This document shows positions 1-7,089 of a DNA stretch of 64,000 bases, piece after piece. How positions within the stretch are numbered: position 1 is the stretch's first letter; each line of letters opens with the position of its first letter. The stretch comes from Streptomyces sp. MBT53 (lineage in GTDB: Bacteria > Actinomycetota > Actinomycetes > Streptomycetales > Streptomycetaceae). The translations under genes were made by a program, and so were the position numbers. The stretch is from positions 1-64,000 of the forward strand of contig NZ_JAEQAZ010000021.1 in the NCBI RefSeq assembly GCF_016654115.1, in the 5' to 3' direction. The notes beneath the pieces were generated by a model that was not told the origin of the DNA, ran no database searches, and saw only the letters and a program-made list of their open reading frames with translations.

Positions 1-72
1 CAGAGCGTCCAGATGCGAGAGGGCGTACGGCGTGTCCGTACCGTCCTCGGCCTTGGCGACGGTCGCCGTCAT
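1..72 (-). CDS. cysD: Sulfate adenylyltransferase subunit 2, N-terminus only
   Basis: Only the first 24 codons are inside the window; the gene continues off the left edge. The ATG at 70-72 opens a peptide containing TPYALSHLDAL, a segment typical of the start of CysD, the small subunit of ATP sulfurylase that turns sulfate and ATP into adenylylsulfate (APS). The start codon overlaps the stop of cysC by 4 nt (ATGA), so translation is probably coupled. A cysN large-subunit gene would be expected beyond the edge, but this cannot be seen. Confidence 0.85.
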   Translation of the reverse strand, partial: MTATVAKAEDGTDTPYALSHLDAL

Positions 73-632
73 GCCAGTCCCCTCTCGGTGAGCAGCGCGT
101 GGAGTGCCGCTGCCGACTCCTGCACGGTCTGGTGCTGCGACTCGATCCGCAGGTCCGGCGACTCGGGCTCCTCGTACGGGTCGTCGACCCCGGTGAGCCC
201 GGTCAGTTCACCGGCGGCCTGCTTGGCGTAGAGACCCTTCACATCGCGTACGGAGCACACGTCGACCGGGGTCGCCACATGCACCTCGATATAGGCGGCG
301 CCGCTCTCCTGGTGCCGCTTGCGGACGGCCTCGCGGCTGTCGGTGTACGGCGCGATGACCGGGACGAGCGCCTTGACGCCGTTGCGGGCGAGCAGTTCGG
401 CGAGGAAGCCGATGCGCTGCACGTTGGTGTGCCGGTCCTCGCGGCTGAAACCGAGGCCCGCCGAGATGAACTCGCGGATCTCGTCGCCGTCGAGCACCTC
501 GACGAGGTGGCCCTCCTCGCGCAGCCGGCCCGCCAGCTCGTACGCGATGGTGGTCTTGCCGGCACTCGGCAGACCCGTGAGCCAGACGGTGGCTCCGGTC
601 GTCACGTGCAACTCCTTCTCGGTGATGGTCAT
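69..632 (-). CDS. cysC: Adenylylsulfate (APS) kinase
   Basis: A 187-aa APS kinase that makes PAPS from APS and ATP. The P-loop GLPSAGKT lies at about residues 20-27, followed by LDGDEIREF and the SREDRHTNVQRIGFLA segment of the family. The ATG at 632 overlaps the cysH stop (ATGA). A GTG at codon 10 giving VTTGATVWLTG is an alternative start, since many homologues begin there. It lies between cysH and cysD in one overlapping gene chain. Because the CysH next door has the iron-sulfur signature of an APS reductase, the PAPS made here may serve sulfotransferases as much as reduction; that last point is inference. Confidence 0.93.
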   Translation of the reverse strand: MTITEKELHVTTGATVWLTGLPSAGKTTIAYELAGRLREEGHLVEVLDGDEIREFISAGLGFSREDRHTNVQRIGFLAELLARNGVKALVPVIAPYTDSREAVRKRHQESGAAYIEVHVATPVDVCSVRDVKGLYAKQAAGELTGLTGVDDPYEEPESPDLRIESQHQTVQESAAALHALLTERGLA

Positions 633-1339
633 TCGTGCAGCCCGCACTCGGTCTTGCCGCGCCCCGCCCAGCGGCCGGCGCGCGCGTCCTCGCCCTCGAG
701 GACCCGGCGGGTGCAGGGCGCGCAGCCGACGGACGCGTAGCCGTCCATCAGCAACGGGTTGGTGAGGACGCCGTGTTCGGCCACATAGGCGTCCACGTCG
801 TCCTGGGTCCAGCGGGCGATGGGCGAGATCTTGACCTTCTGGCGCTTCTCGTCCCAGCCGACGACCGGGGTGTTGGCCCGGGTCGGGGACTCGTCGCGGC
901 GCAGTCCGGTCGCCCAGGCCGCGTACTTGGTGAGGCCCTGCTCAAGGGGCTGCACCTTGCGCAGCTTGCAGCACAAGTCGGGGTCGCGGTCGTGCAGTTG
1001 AGGGCCGTACTCGGCGTCCTGCTCGGCGACCGACTGGCGCGGGGTGAGGGTGATGACGTTGACGTCCATCACGGCCTCGACCGCGTCGCGGGTGCCGATG
1101 GTCTCGGGGAAGTGGTAGCCGGTGTCGAGGAACACCACGTCGACGCCGGACATCGCGCGGGAGGCGAGGTGGGCGACCACCGCGTCCTCCATCGAGGAGG
1201 TCACACAGAACTGCTTGCCGAAGGTCTTGACCGCCCACTGGAGGATCTCAAGGGCGGAGGCGTCCTCAAGATCCTTCCCCGCCTGCTCGGCGAGGGCTTT
1301 CAAGTCGTCGGTGGGGCGCGCTTTCTGAGTCGTCGTCAT
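629..1339 (-). CDS. cysH: Adenylylsulfate (APS/PAPS) reductase
   Basis: A 236-aa thioredoxin-dependent reductase that converts activated sulfate to sulfite. An adjacent cysteine pair (residues 123-124, CCKLRK) and CAPC (206-209) are the four ligands of the [4Fe-4S] cluster that marks the APS-using class. The C-terminal ECGLHE carries the catalytic cysteine at 232. The chosen ATG at 1339 overlaps the stop of the 59-aa zinc-ribbon gene (ATGA). An in-frame extension upstream to 1435 exists but would run through that small gene, so it is rejected. Confidence 0.93.
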   Translation of the reverse strand: MTTTQKARPTDDLKALAEQAGKDLEDASALEILQWAVKTFGKQFCVTSSMEDAVVAHLASRAMSGVDVVFLDTGYHFPETIGTRDAVEAVMDVNVITLTPRQSVAEQDAEYGPQLHDRDPDLCCKLRKVQPLEQGLTKYAAWATGLRRDESPTRANTPVVGWDEKRQKVKISPIARWTQDDVDAYVAEHGVLTNPLLMDGYASVGCAPCTRRVLEGEDARAGRWAGRGKTECGLHE

Positions 1340-1515
1340 ATCTGTTCTCCCCCTGCGTCGGTCTGCTGGAGACCCCGGGCGAGGAGCCCGAGGAACTTCA
1401 GCTGAAAGGCCCGATTGCATGCCGCGCATTCCCATGCGCCATGGCCCTGCTCGTTGGGACGCAGGTCCTCGTCACCGCAGTAGGGGCAGTAGAAGGGGGC
1501 GGCGCGCTCGCTCAC
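1336..1515 (-). CDS. Small two-CxxC zinc-ribbon protein in the sulfate operon
   Basis: A 59-aa protein with a GTG start at 1513-1515. It contains FYCPYCG (residues 8-14) and ECAACN (29-34), two CxxC knuckles about 16 residues apart, as in a rubredoxin-like or zinc-ribbon fold, then a short basic hydrophobic tail. Its start overlaps the sir stop (GTGA) and its stop overlaps the cysH start (ATGA), so it is translated between the two reductases. I recall a similar small ORF at this place in other Streptomyces. A metal-binding or electron-transfer accessory role to Sir or CysH is a guess. Confidence 0.85.
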   Translation of the reverse strand: MSERAAPFYCPYCGDEDLRPNEQGHGAWECAACNRAFQLKFLGLLARGLQQTDAGGEQI

Positions 1516-3209
1516 GACAGTGACTCCTCGCTGGCGCGCGTCGCCCAGGCGGCGAAGCGCTCGCCGTCCTCGCGCTCCTGCTGGAACCGGGTGAGCACCC
1601 GCTCGACGTAGTCCGGGAGTTCCTCCGAAGTGACCTTCAGGCCACGGACCTTGCGGCCGAAACCGGCCTCCAGACCGAGGGCGCCGCCGAGGTGCACCTG
1701 GAAGCCCTCGACCTGCTCGCCCTTGTCGTCCAGGACCAACTGGCCCTTGAGACCGATGTCCGCGACCTGGATACGGGCGCAGGCGTTCGGGCAGCCGTTG
1801 ATGTTGATGGTGATCGGCTCGTCGAACTCCGGGATGCGGCGCTCCAGTTCGTCGATGAGCGTGATGCCGCGCTGCTTGGTCTCGACGATCGCGAGCTTGC
1901 AGTACTCGATGCCGGTGCAGGCCATGGTGCCGCGCCGGAAGGGCGAGGGCTTCGCGGTGAGACCGAGGGCTTCGAGGCCCTCCACCAGCGAGTCGATCCG
2001 GTCCTCCGCCACATCGAGCACGATCATCTTCTGCTCGACCGTGGTGCGCAGCCGGCCCGAGCCGTGCGCCGTGGCCAGCTCGGCGATCTTCGTGAGCGTG
2101 GTGCCGTCGACGCGGCCGACACGCGGCGCGAAACCGACGTAGAAGAGGCCGTCCTGCTGGCGGTGGACGCCGACGTGGTCGCGCCAGCGCTGGACGGGCT
2201 GCGCGGGGGCGGGGCCGTCGACGAGCTTGCGCTTGAGGTACTCGTCCTCCAGGACCTGGCGGAACTTCTCCTGGCCCCAGTCGGCGACGAGGAACTTCAG
2301 GCGGGCCCTCGTGCGCAGGCGCCGGTAGCCGTAGTCACGGAAGATGCCGATCACGCCGGCCCAGACGTCCGGGACCTCGTCCAGCGGGACCCAGGCGCCG
2401 AGCCGGACGCCGATCTTCGGGTTGGTGGACAGGCCGCCGCCGACCCACAGGTCGAAACCGGGGCCGTGCTCGGGGTGGTTGACGCCGACAAACGCGATGT
2501 CGTTGATCTCGTGCGCGACGTCGAGGAGCGGGGAGCCGGAGATCGCCGTCTTGAACTTGCGCGGCAAGTTGGAGAATTCCTTGGTGCCGATGTACAGGCG
2601 ATGGATCTCGTCGATGGCCGGGCTGCCGTCGATGATCTCGTCCTCGGCGATACCGGCGACCGGGGAGCCGAGGATGGTGCGGGGCGTGTCGCCGCAGGCC
2701 TCGGTGGTGGAGAGACCGACCGCTTCCAGGCGGTTCCAGATCTCGGGCACGTCCTCGATGCGGATCCAGTGGTACTGCACGTTCTGCCGGTCGGTGAGGT
2801 CGGCCGTGCCGCGCGCGAACTCCTGCGAGATCTCGCCGATCACCCGCAGCTGGTCCGTGGTCAGCCGGCCGCCGTCGATGCGGACGCGCAGCATGAAGTA
2901 CTTGTCGTCCAGCTCCTCCGGCTCCAGGATCGCGGTCTTGCCGCCGTCGATCCCGGGCTTGCGCTGGGTGTACAGCCCCCACCAGCGCATACGGCCGCGC
3001 AGGTCGTTGGGGTCGATGGAGTCGAAGCCGCGCTTGGAGTAGATCGTCTCAATGCGTGTCCGCACATTGAGACCGTCGTCGTCCTTCTTGAACTGCTCGT
3101 TGCCGTTGAGCGGAGTGAAGTGTCCGGCGGCCCACTGACCCTCACCGCGGTGACGGCTCACCTTGCGGCGGGGCGCTGCGGATGCAGGGTTCTCGGGAGT
3201 GGCGGCCAT
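1512..3209 (-). CDS. sir: Sulfite reductase (ferredoxin type), sirohaem [4Fe-4S]
   Basis: A 565-aa member of the nitrite/sulfite reductase family that reduces sulfite to sulfide with six electrons. The four cluster/sirohaem cysteines are visible as C-x5-C (431 and 437, CTGIEYC) and C-x3-C (473 and 477, GCPNAC). Two ferredoxin-like repeats with sirohaem-binding TGDTPR-like and RGTMAC segments are in order. Length matches the family. Context (cysH, cysC, cysD downstream) argues for sulfite rather than nitrite. It is the first large gene of the operon, behind a leader peptide at 3336-3419. Confidence 0.93.
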   Translation of the reverse strand: MAATPENPASAAPRRKVSRHRGEGQWAAGHFTPLNGNEQFKKDDDGLNVRTRIETIYSKRGFDSIDPNDLRGRMRWWGLYTQRKPGIDGGKTAILEPEELDDKYFMLRVRIDGGRLTTDQLRVIGEISQEFARGTADLTDRQNVQYHWIRIEDVPEIWNRLEAVGLSTTEACGDTPRTILGSPVAGIAEDEIIDGSPAIDEIHRLYIGTKEFSNLPRKFKTAISGSPLLDVAHEINDIAFVGVNHPEHGPGFDLWVGGGLSTNPKIGVRLGAWVPLDEVPDVWAGVIGIFRDYGYRRLRTRARLKFLVADWGQEKFRQVLEDEYLKRKLVDGPAPAQPVQRWRDHVGVHRQQDGLFYVGFAPRVGRVDGTTLTKIAELATAHGSGRLRTTVEQKMIVLDVAEDRIDSLVEGLEALGLTAKPSPFRRGTMACTGIEYCKLAIVETKQRGITLIDELERRIPEFDEPITININGCPNACARIQVADIGLKGQLVLDDKGEQVEGFQVHLGGALGLEAGFGRKVRGLKVTSEELPDYVERVLTRFQQEREDGERFAAWATRASEESLS

Positions 3210-3335
3210 GGTTCTACGTCCTCCGGGACAGGCGGGTGATCGGCTCTGACCTGCGCGTACGGGCGCATGCGGGCATACGTGCGCGTCTTTGCGCAGGGTG
3301 GGGCAGATACGGGAATTCCGGGGGCTGCGGCTCGG

Positions 3336-3419
3336 CTAGCCCGCCGGACAGATGGCGCTGGACATGCGGCCGAGGTCGACGTGCCGCCGACTCACCAAGG
3401 CAATCCCAGTTCCAGACAT
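3336..3419 (-). CDS. Leader peptide of the sulfate-assimilation operon
   Basis: A 27-codon ORF from ATG (3417-3419) to TAG (3336-3338). It contains SRRHVDLGRMSSAIC, the signature of the short leader peptides found upstream of sulfur-metabolism genes in actinobacteria, with a cysteine codon (TGT) four codons before the stop. The stop lies 126 nt upstream of sir. No Shine-Dalgarno is visible, so it may be leaderless. By analogy with amino-acid leader peptides, ribosome stalling at the Cys codon could adjust downstream expression to cysteine supply; no clear terminator/antiterminator pair is obvious in 3210-3335. Confidence 0.82.
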   Translation of the reverse strand: MSGTGIALVSRRHVDLGRMSSAICPAG

Positions 3420-3441
3420 GACGGAAGCGTGTCACGGCGAT

Positions 3442-3475
3442 CTGGACACAGTCCAGCTTCGTCCGTCATGCGGAC
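3442..3475. promoter_or_regulatory. Two dyads upstream of the sulfur leader peptide
   Basis: Two inverted repeats sit 23-56 nt upstream of the leader-peptide ATG. CTGGAC-ACA-GTCCAG occupies 3442-3456 and GTCCG-TCATG-CGGAC occupies 3461-3475. They are well placed to be operator sites or part of the transcript start region. No convincing -35/-10 pair could be assigned, and the regulator is unknown. The rest of the gap (3210-3335 and 3476-3546) shows nothing else I can name. Confidence 0.4.
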
Positions 3476-3546
3476 ACCCTGGTCCCGCTATGTGAGACGA
3501 AGGTGTCATCAGTCACATGACGTGCGCGTGGTCTTGTCGGCGCAGG

Positions 3547-4119
3547 TCAGACCGGGTAGGCCCCTGACCACGGGCCCGGAGTGGGCACCAGCGCCATCTC
3601 CTCGACCTGCGTGTCGAAGAGCTTGAAGCCCCGGCGCTGGTAGTTGTCCATCGCGTGCACCCCGTCCAGGCTGCAGGTATGCACCCAGACCCGGCTGGTG
3701 GGCGTCCGCCCCGGCCAGCGGTCCGCGAGGTCCCAGGCGCGGGCGGTGCCGTAGGAGAGGAGGTGGCCGCCGAGGCGTCGGCCGCGGAAGGCGGGGATCA
3801 GTCCGAAGTAGGCGATCTCGACGACGCCGTCGTCCTGCGCGGCCAGTTCTATGTACCCGGCGGGCGTACCCCGGTCGTACACGACCCAGGTCTCCGTGCC
3901 CGGCCGGTCCAGGTGCTCCTGCCACTGCGCGAACGTCCAGCCGAGCCGGTCGATCCAGAGGATGTCCCCGCCCACGGACGCGTACAGAAAGCGGCTGAAC
4001 TCGGGGGAGGGCACCTCGGCGCGGACGATCCGCACGTCTCCGTCCGGCGTGATCGCCGGGAGGAGGTCGCGCGGGTCGGTCTGCTCCAGGGACCAGGTGG
4101 TCACGGGGGTGTTCGTCAT
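3547..4119 (-). CDS. GNAT family N-acetyltransferase
   Basis: A 190-aa soluble protein with a GNAT fold in its second half. The acetyl-CoA pyrophosphate loop is visible as GLIPAFRGRRLGGHLL, preceded by the beta-4 strand VVEIAYF. The C-terminal NYQRRGFKLFDTQVEEM is the usual beta-6/7 region. Substrate cannot be predicted. It is transcribed toward the sulfate leader region and follows a secreted-protein gene on the same strand; no link with sulfur metabolism is visible. Confidence 0.8.
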   Translation of the reverse strand: MTNTPVTTWSLEQTDPRDLLPAITPDGDVRIVRAEVPSPEFSRFLYASVGGDILWIDRLGWTFAQWQEHLDRPGTETWVVYDRGTPAGYIELAAQDDGVVEIAYFGLIPAFRGRRLGGHLLSYGTARAWDLADRWPGRTPTSRVWVHTCSLDGVHAMDNYQRRGFKLFDTQVEEMALVPTPGPWSGAYPV

Positions 4120-4164
4120 GCCCGTCAGGGAATCATCCGGCCGGGGGATCTGTCGATCAGCGGA

Positions 4165-5424
4165 TCAATCGAGGGCGCGGTCGATCGAGGTCAGCGGCAG
4201 CGCGAACAGCATCCGGCCGGAGACCGACCAGACCTCGCCCGTTTCCTGCCAGTAGGAGAGGGAGTCGGTCCCCGGGCTCCAGCACTGGTGTGTCTCGTCG
4301 GCCCCGCACTCGGTGTCCCGCGCGTCCTTCGCGTCCTGCCGCCACAGCGAGCCGTGCCCGCTCTGCTCCCGGGCCGCGCCGCTCAGATACCAGGAGGACC
4401 CGTACGCGAGCACGCCCCCGACGCCGGGGACCTTCGTCGCGTACGCCTCCTCGGGCACCGCGTGCCTCGCCGAGTCGGTGGCGAGCAGCCCCGGCCGCGC
4501 CGGATCCCGGCTGAACGGATAGCGCCACAGCTGCTTCCCGCCGCTGGCGACGAGACTGTCCGGCACCGTGCTGCGGTCCAGCGAGAGACCGACGGGTCCG
4601 GTGGCGGAGCTGTCGCCGGTCAGCCGGTACGACCCGACGGCGGGCAGCACATACCGGTACCCGGCGGCCGACCAGCCCTCGCGCACCCGGCCGACCGCGG
4701 AGGCCGTCACCGTGGCGCGCTGGATGCGGTTCATGTCGTACACGTACAGGGCGTCGCGGGTCCCGCTGCTGGTGGTGACCAGCAGCTTGTCCTCGTACCA
4801 GACCATCCCGGAGACCTTGGAGACGAGCCCGCGGTAGTCGCGCCCGCCGTCGGTCGGTACGGCGAGGAGGGCCCAGGTGTAGGTGAGCCGGCCGGGGTCG
4901 TCGGCGTTCACGAAGGCGACCTTGGCCAGGCCGCCGCTGTTCGCGCTCCAGCCGGAGAGGATCACCCGGTTCGAGCCCCACCAGCCGTCCTCGTCGGCGT
5001 CGCCCGAGGTCGTCACCGAGCGCGGGGTCCACGCGGGGTCGGCCGCGTCGCCGCTGTCCCAGCAGTACGCGCGGGTGGCCGCCGGTTCGACGGGCAGCGC
5101 GGCCTTCTCGTCCGCCGTGCAGTCGGCGGCGTCGCGGAGTGTGTGGTCGGCGCTCTTCAGTACGGTGTCGACGCCCACCGGACGCCCCATCGCGGAGGCC
5201 AGCCGGTCCAGCGACCGCTGTGGCTCAAGTGTCTCCCGCAGCTCCAACTTCCCCAGTGCGGAAGCCGAGGTGAGCGGCTTCAGCGCCCCGGGATCGGAAC
5301 TCACCGTCGCCTGCGAGGCACTGATCATCGTCGCGGCGGCGGTCAGGCCGAGTGCGGCCCCGGCCAGCGCCGCACGCAGCGCCCTGCCCCGCTTGCGCCG
5401 GCGATGTCGCCCACGTGCACCCAT
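4165..5424 (-). CDS. Secreted protein of unknown function
   Basis: A 419-aa exported protein. The ATG at 5424 is preceded by GGAGGAC and starts an Arg-rich N-region (GRHRRRKRGR) followed by a hydrophobic stretch ending near ATMISASQA, a plausible signal peptide or N-terminal anchor. The mature part is rich in short W/Y/G-containing beta segments (for example WYEDKLLVTTSSG and GKQLWRYPFSRD) resembling repeated blades of a beta-propeller. No catalytic motif is recognised. An in-frame extension to 5547 lacks a ribosome site and would bury the signal. Confidence 0.65.
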   Translation of the reverse strand: MGARGRHRRRKRGRALRAALAGAALGLTAAATMISASQATVSSDPGALKPLTSASALGKLELRETLEPQRSLDRLASAMGRPVGVDTVLKSADHTLRDAADCTADEKAALPVEPAATRAYCWDSGDAADPAWTPRSVTTSGDADEDGWWGSNRVILSGWSANSGGLAKVAFVNADDPGRLTYTWALLAVPTDGGRDYRGLVSKVSGMVWYEDKLLVTTSSGTRDALYVYDMNRIQRATVTASAVGRVREGWSAAGYRYVLPAVGSYRLTGDSSATGPVGLSLDRSTVPDSLVASGGKQLWRYPFSRDPARPGLLATDSARHAVPEEAYATKVPGVGGVLAYGSSWYLSGAAREQSGHGSLWRQDAKDARDTECGADETHQCWSPGTDSLSYWQETGEVWSVSGRMLFALPLTSIDRALD

Positions 5425-5593
5425 AAGTGTCCTCCCGGAGCGAGCCAACTGCGCCTGGTGATCCGTGCGTTGACCAGGGAGCAGGTGGGGTGGCCCGTAG
5501 AGGGATGCTACGGCAGTCGGAGCCGCCCCATGGGCAAGACCCTGCAATTATGCGGAAGATGCCGCCCGACGTGTCTTTTGCGCCACCTGTCCA

Positions 5594-6883
5594 CTACGGC
5601 GTCGGGACCGGCCTCCGCCCCTTGGTGACCGCCGGTGCCGTCGAGTACGGCAGCAACTCCCGCGGGTCGTCCGGCAGCAGCACCTCGACCTCCGCGTCCT
5701 CGCAGAAGCGGTACGGCCGGTGCTCGAGGAACGCCCCGAGATAGCGCCGTACCCGGGACATCTCGGCGCGCACGGTCACCGTGCGGCCCGGGTCGCCGAA
5801 CATGTCCTCGGCCAGGCCCGCCGCACTGCGGCCGGTGCGGTGCAGGGCCAGGAGATAGAGCAACTCGGCGTGCCGGGGGCTGAGTTCATGAGTCCAGGAG
5901 CCTGCGCAGCCGGACACCGTCACCGACCAGCGGCGCGGCAGCGCGAGATCGAGGACGATCCGGGAGGCCGCGCGCGGCCCGGGTTCGTCGGCGGCCCGGA
6001 CCAACCAGCCCCCGGCCAGCGGCTCCAGCGAGCACAGCCCGAGCGAGGGCAGCCAACGTCGGCCCGCCGAGGGCGACTTGGGCAACGCGATCCGCTTCAC
6101 ATACGGCATTCCGGTGACCGCGGCGGTCCAGCCGTCCCGGTCCACCACCAGGGCCTGGCCGCCGAGCCGGGGCAGGATCGGCGCGGCCACCGCGCGCAGC
6201 CGCTCCAGCGAGGTCATGTGCAGTTCGCGCAGCCGGGCCTCGGCGAGTTTCGCCACCGAGTCGACCCAGGCGAGGGTGGCCGGATGCATGGTCTCCAGCG
6301 GACCGCTGACGTCGACGACCCCGATCAGCCGGCCGTCCCTGGGGTCGGTGATCGGGGCGCCCGCGCAGGTGAACGCGGCCAGCGCGCGCGAGAGATGCTC
6401 GGCGGCGAAGACCTGCACGGGCCGCCGGACGACCGCCGGGGTGCCCACGCCGTTCGGGCCGATGACGTCCTCGCGCCAGTCGGTGCCGACCTCGATGCCG
6501 ACCTCGTCGGCCTTGCGCAGCACGGCCGCGCTGCCCTCGCGCCACAGCGCCCGGCCGTCGTCGTCCGCGATCACCACGATGTGGTGGGCGGCGTCCGCGA
6601 CCGACACCAGGCCCTCCCGCAGTACCGGCAGGACGTGCCGCAACGGGCTTGTGCCGCGCCGCCGTTCGACCTCCTCGCGGGAGAGCAGTCCGGTGCGCAG
6701 ATCGTGGTCGGGGTGGGTCCCGCCGCGTAACGCGCGCTCCCAGGACTCCTCGATCACCGGGCGTGGAGGGGTGCGGGCACGCTGCCCGGAGAGCGTGGTG
6801 TGCCGGGCGTCGCCGAGCATCCGTGCCGTCCGGGCCGCGTCGACGGTGGCGTGCTGCGTCGGGGCGGCCGGCGGATTCACCAT
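5594..6883 (-). CDS. GAF-domain transcriptional regulator (AcoR-like, no AAA domain)
   Basis: A 429-aa regulator. Residues about 60-240 form an AcoR-type sensor region (HIVVIADDDGRALW, then IGPNGVGTPAVVRRPVQVFAAEHL and GVVDVSGPLET) typical of GAF domains in acetoin or alcohol regulators. The sigma-54 AAA module is absent. Instead the last 100 residues (ELSPRHAELLYLLALHRTG to VRRYLGAFL) look like a winged-helix DNA-binding domain. The ATG at 6883 follows GGAGAGAAGG. Such genes in Streptomyces often sit near aldehyde dehydrogenases, but here the neighbour is an acyl-CoA dehydrogenase. The ligand is unknown. Confidence 0.72.
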   Translation of the reverse strand: MVNPPAAPTQHATVDAARTARMLGDARHTTLSGQRARTPPRPVIEESWERALRGGTHPDHDLRTGLLSREEVERRRGTSPLRHVLPVLREGLVSVADAAHHIVVIADDDGRALWREGSAAVLRKADEVGIEVGTDWREDVIGPNGVGTPAVVRRPVQVFAAEHLSRALAAFTCAGAPITDPRDGRLIGVVDVSGPLETMHPATLAWVDSVAKLAEARLRELHMTSLERLRAVAAPILPRLGGQALVVDRDGWTAAVTGMPYVKRIALPKSPSAGRRWLPSLGLCSLEPLAGGWLVRAADEPGPRAASRIVLDLALPRRWSVTVSGCAGSWTHELSPRHAELLYLLALHRTGRSAAGLAEDMFGDPGRTVTVRAEMSRVRRYLGAFLEHRPYRFCEDAEVEVLLPDDPRELLPYSTAPAVTKGRRPVPTP

Positions 6884-6977
6884 GGGTCCTTCTCTCCGGT
6901 CCCGTATCGACTGTTGTTCTCATAGTGCCGCCCCGCGGTGACGGAGGGAGACACTCCGAACACAGTGGCCACCAAGT

Positions 6978-6996
6978 TGCAACCCTCTGCAACCCT
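6978..6996. repeat. Tandem 9-bp direct repeat upstream of the GAF regulator
   Basis: TGCAACCCT occurs twice, separated by one base (6978-6986 and 6988-6996), about 95 nt upstream of the regulator start. The first copy overlaps the palindrome TTGCAA. The 10-bp phase places both copies on one DNA face, which fits a regulator binding site, perhaps of the GAF protein itself. This is inference. Confidence 0.4.
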
Positions 6997-7035
6997 GGTG
7001 AACGGCCGTACGGTGTCTGAAACTTGTCCCACGCT

Positions 7036-7073
7036 GCGAGGGTGGTGCCGTGTCGGCGCAGCACCACCCTCGC
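7036..7073 (-). terminator. Strong hairpin after the acyl-CoA dehydrogenase
   Basis: A perfect 13-bp inverted repeat (GCGAGGGTGGTGC at 7036-7048 against GCACCACCCTCGC at 7061-7073) with a 12-nt loop lies 17 nt past the stop codon of the minus-strand gene at 7090-8724. There is no long U tract, as is common for Streptomyces terminators. Confidence 0.8.
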
Positions 7074-7089
7074 GTTGCGCGGCTGCGGC

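Noticed and set aside
3210..3300. Possible attenuator in the sir leader (alternating GCGTACG/GCATGC stretches near 3254-3288)
   Set aside because: Several short self-complementary pieces exist, including CTGCGC and GCGCAG, but no convincing pair of mutually exclusive stems could be drawn by eye.
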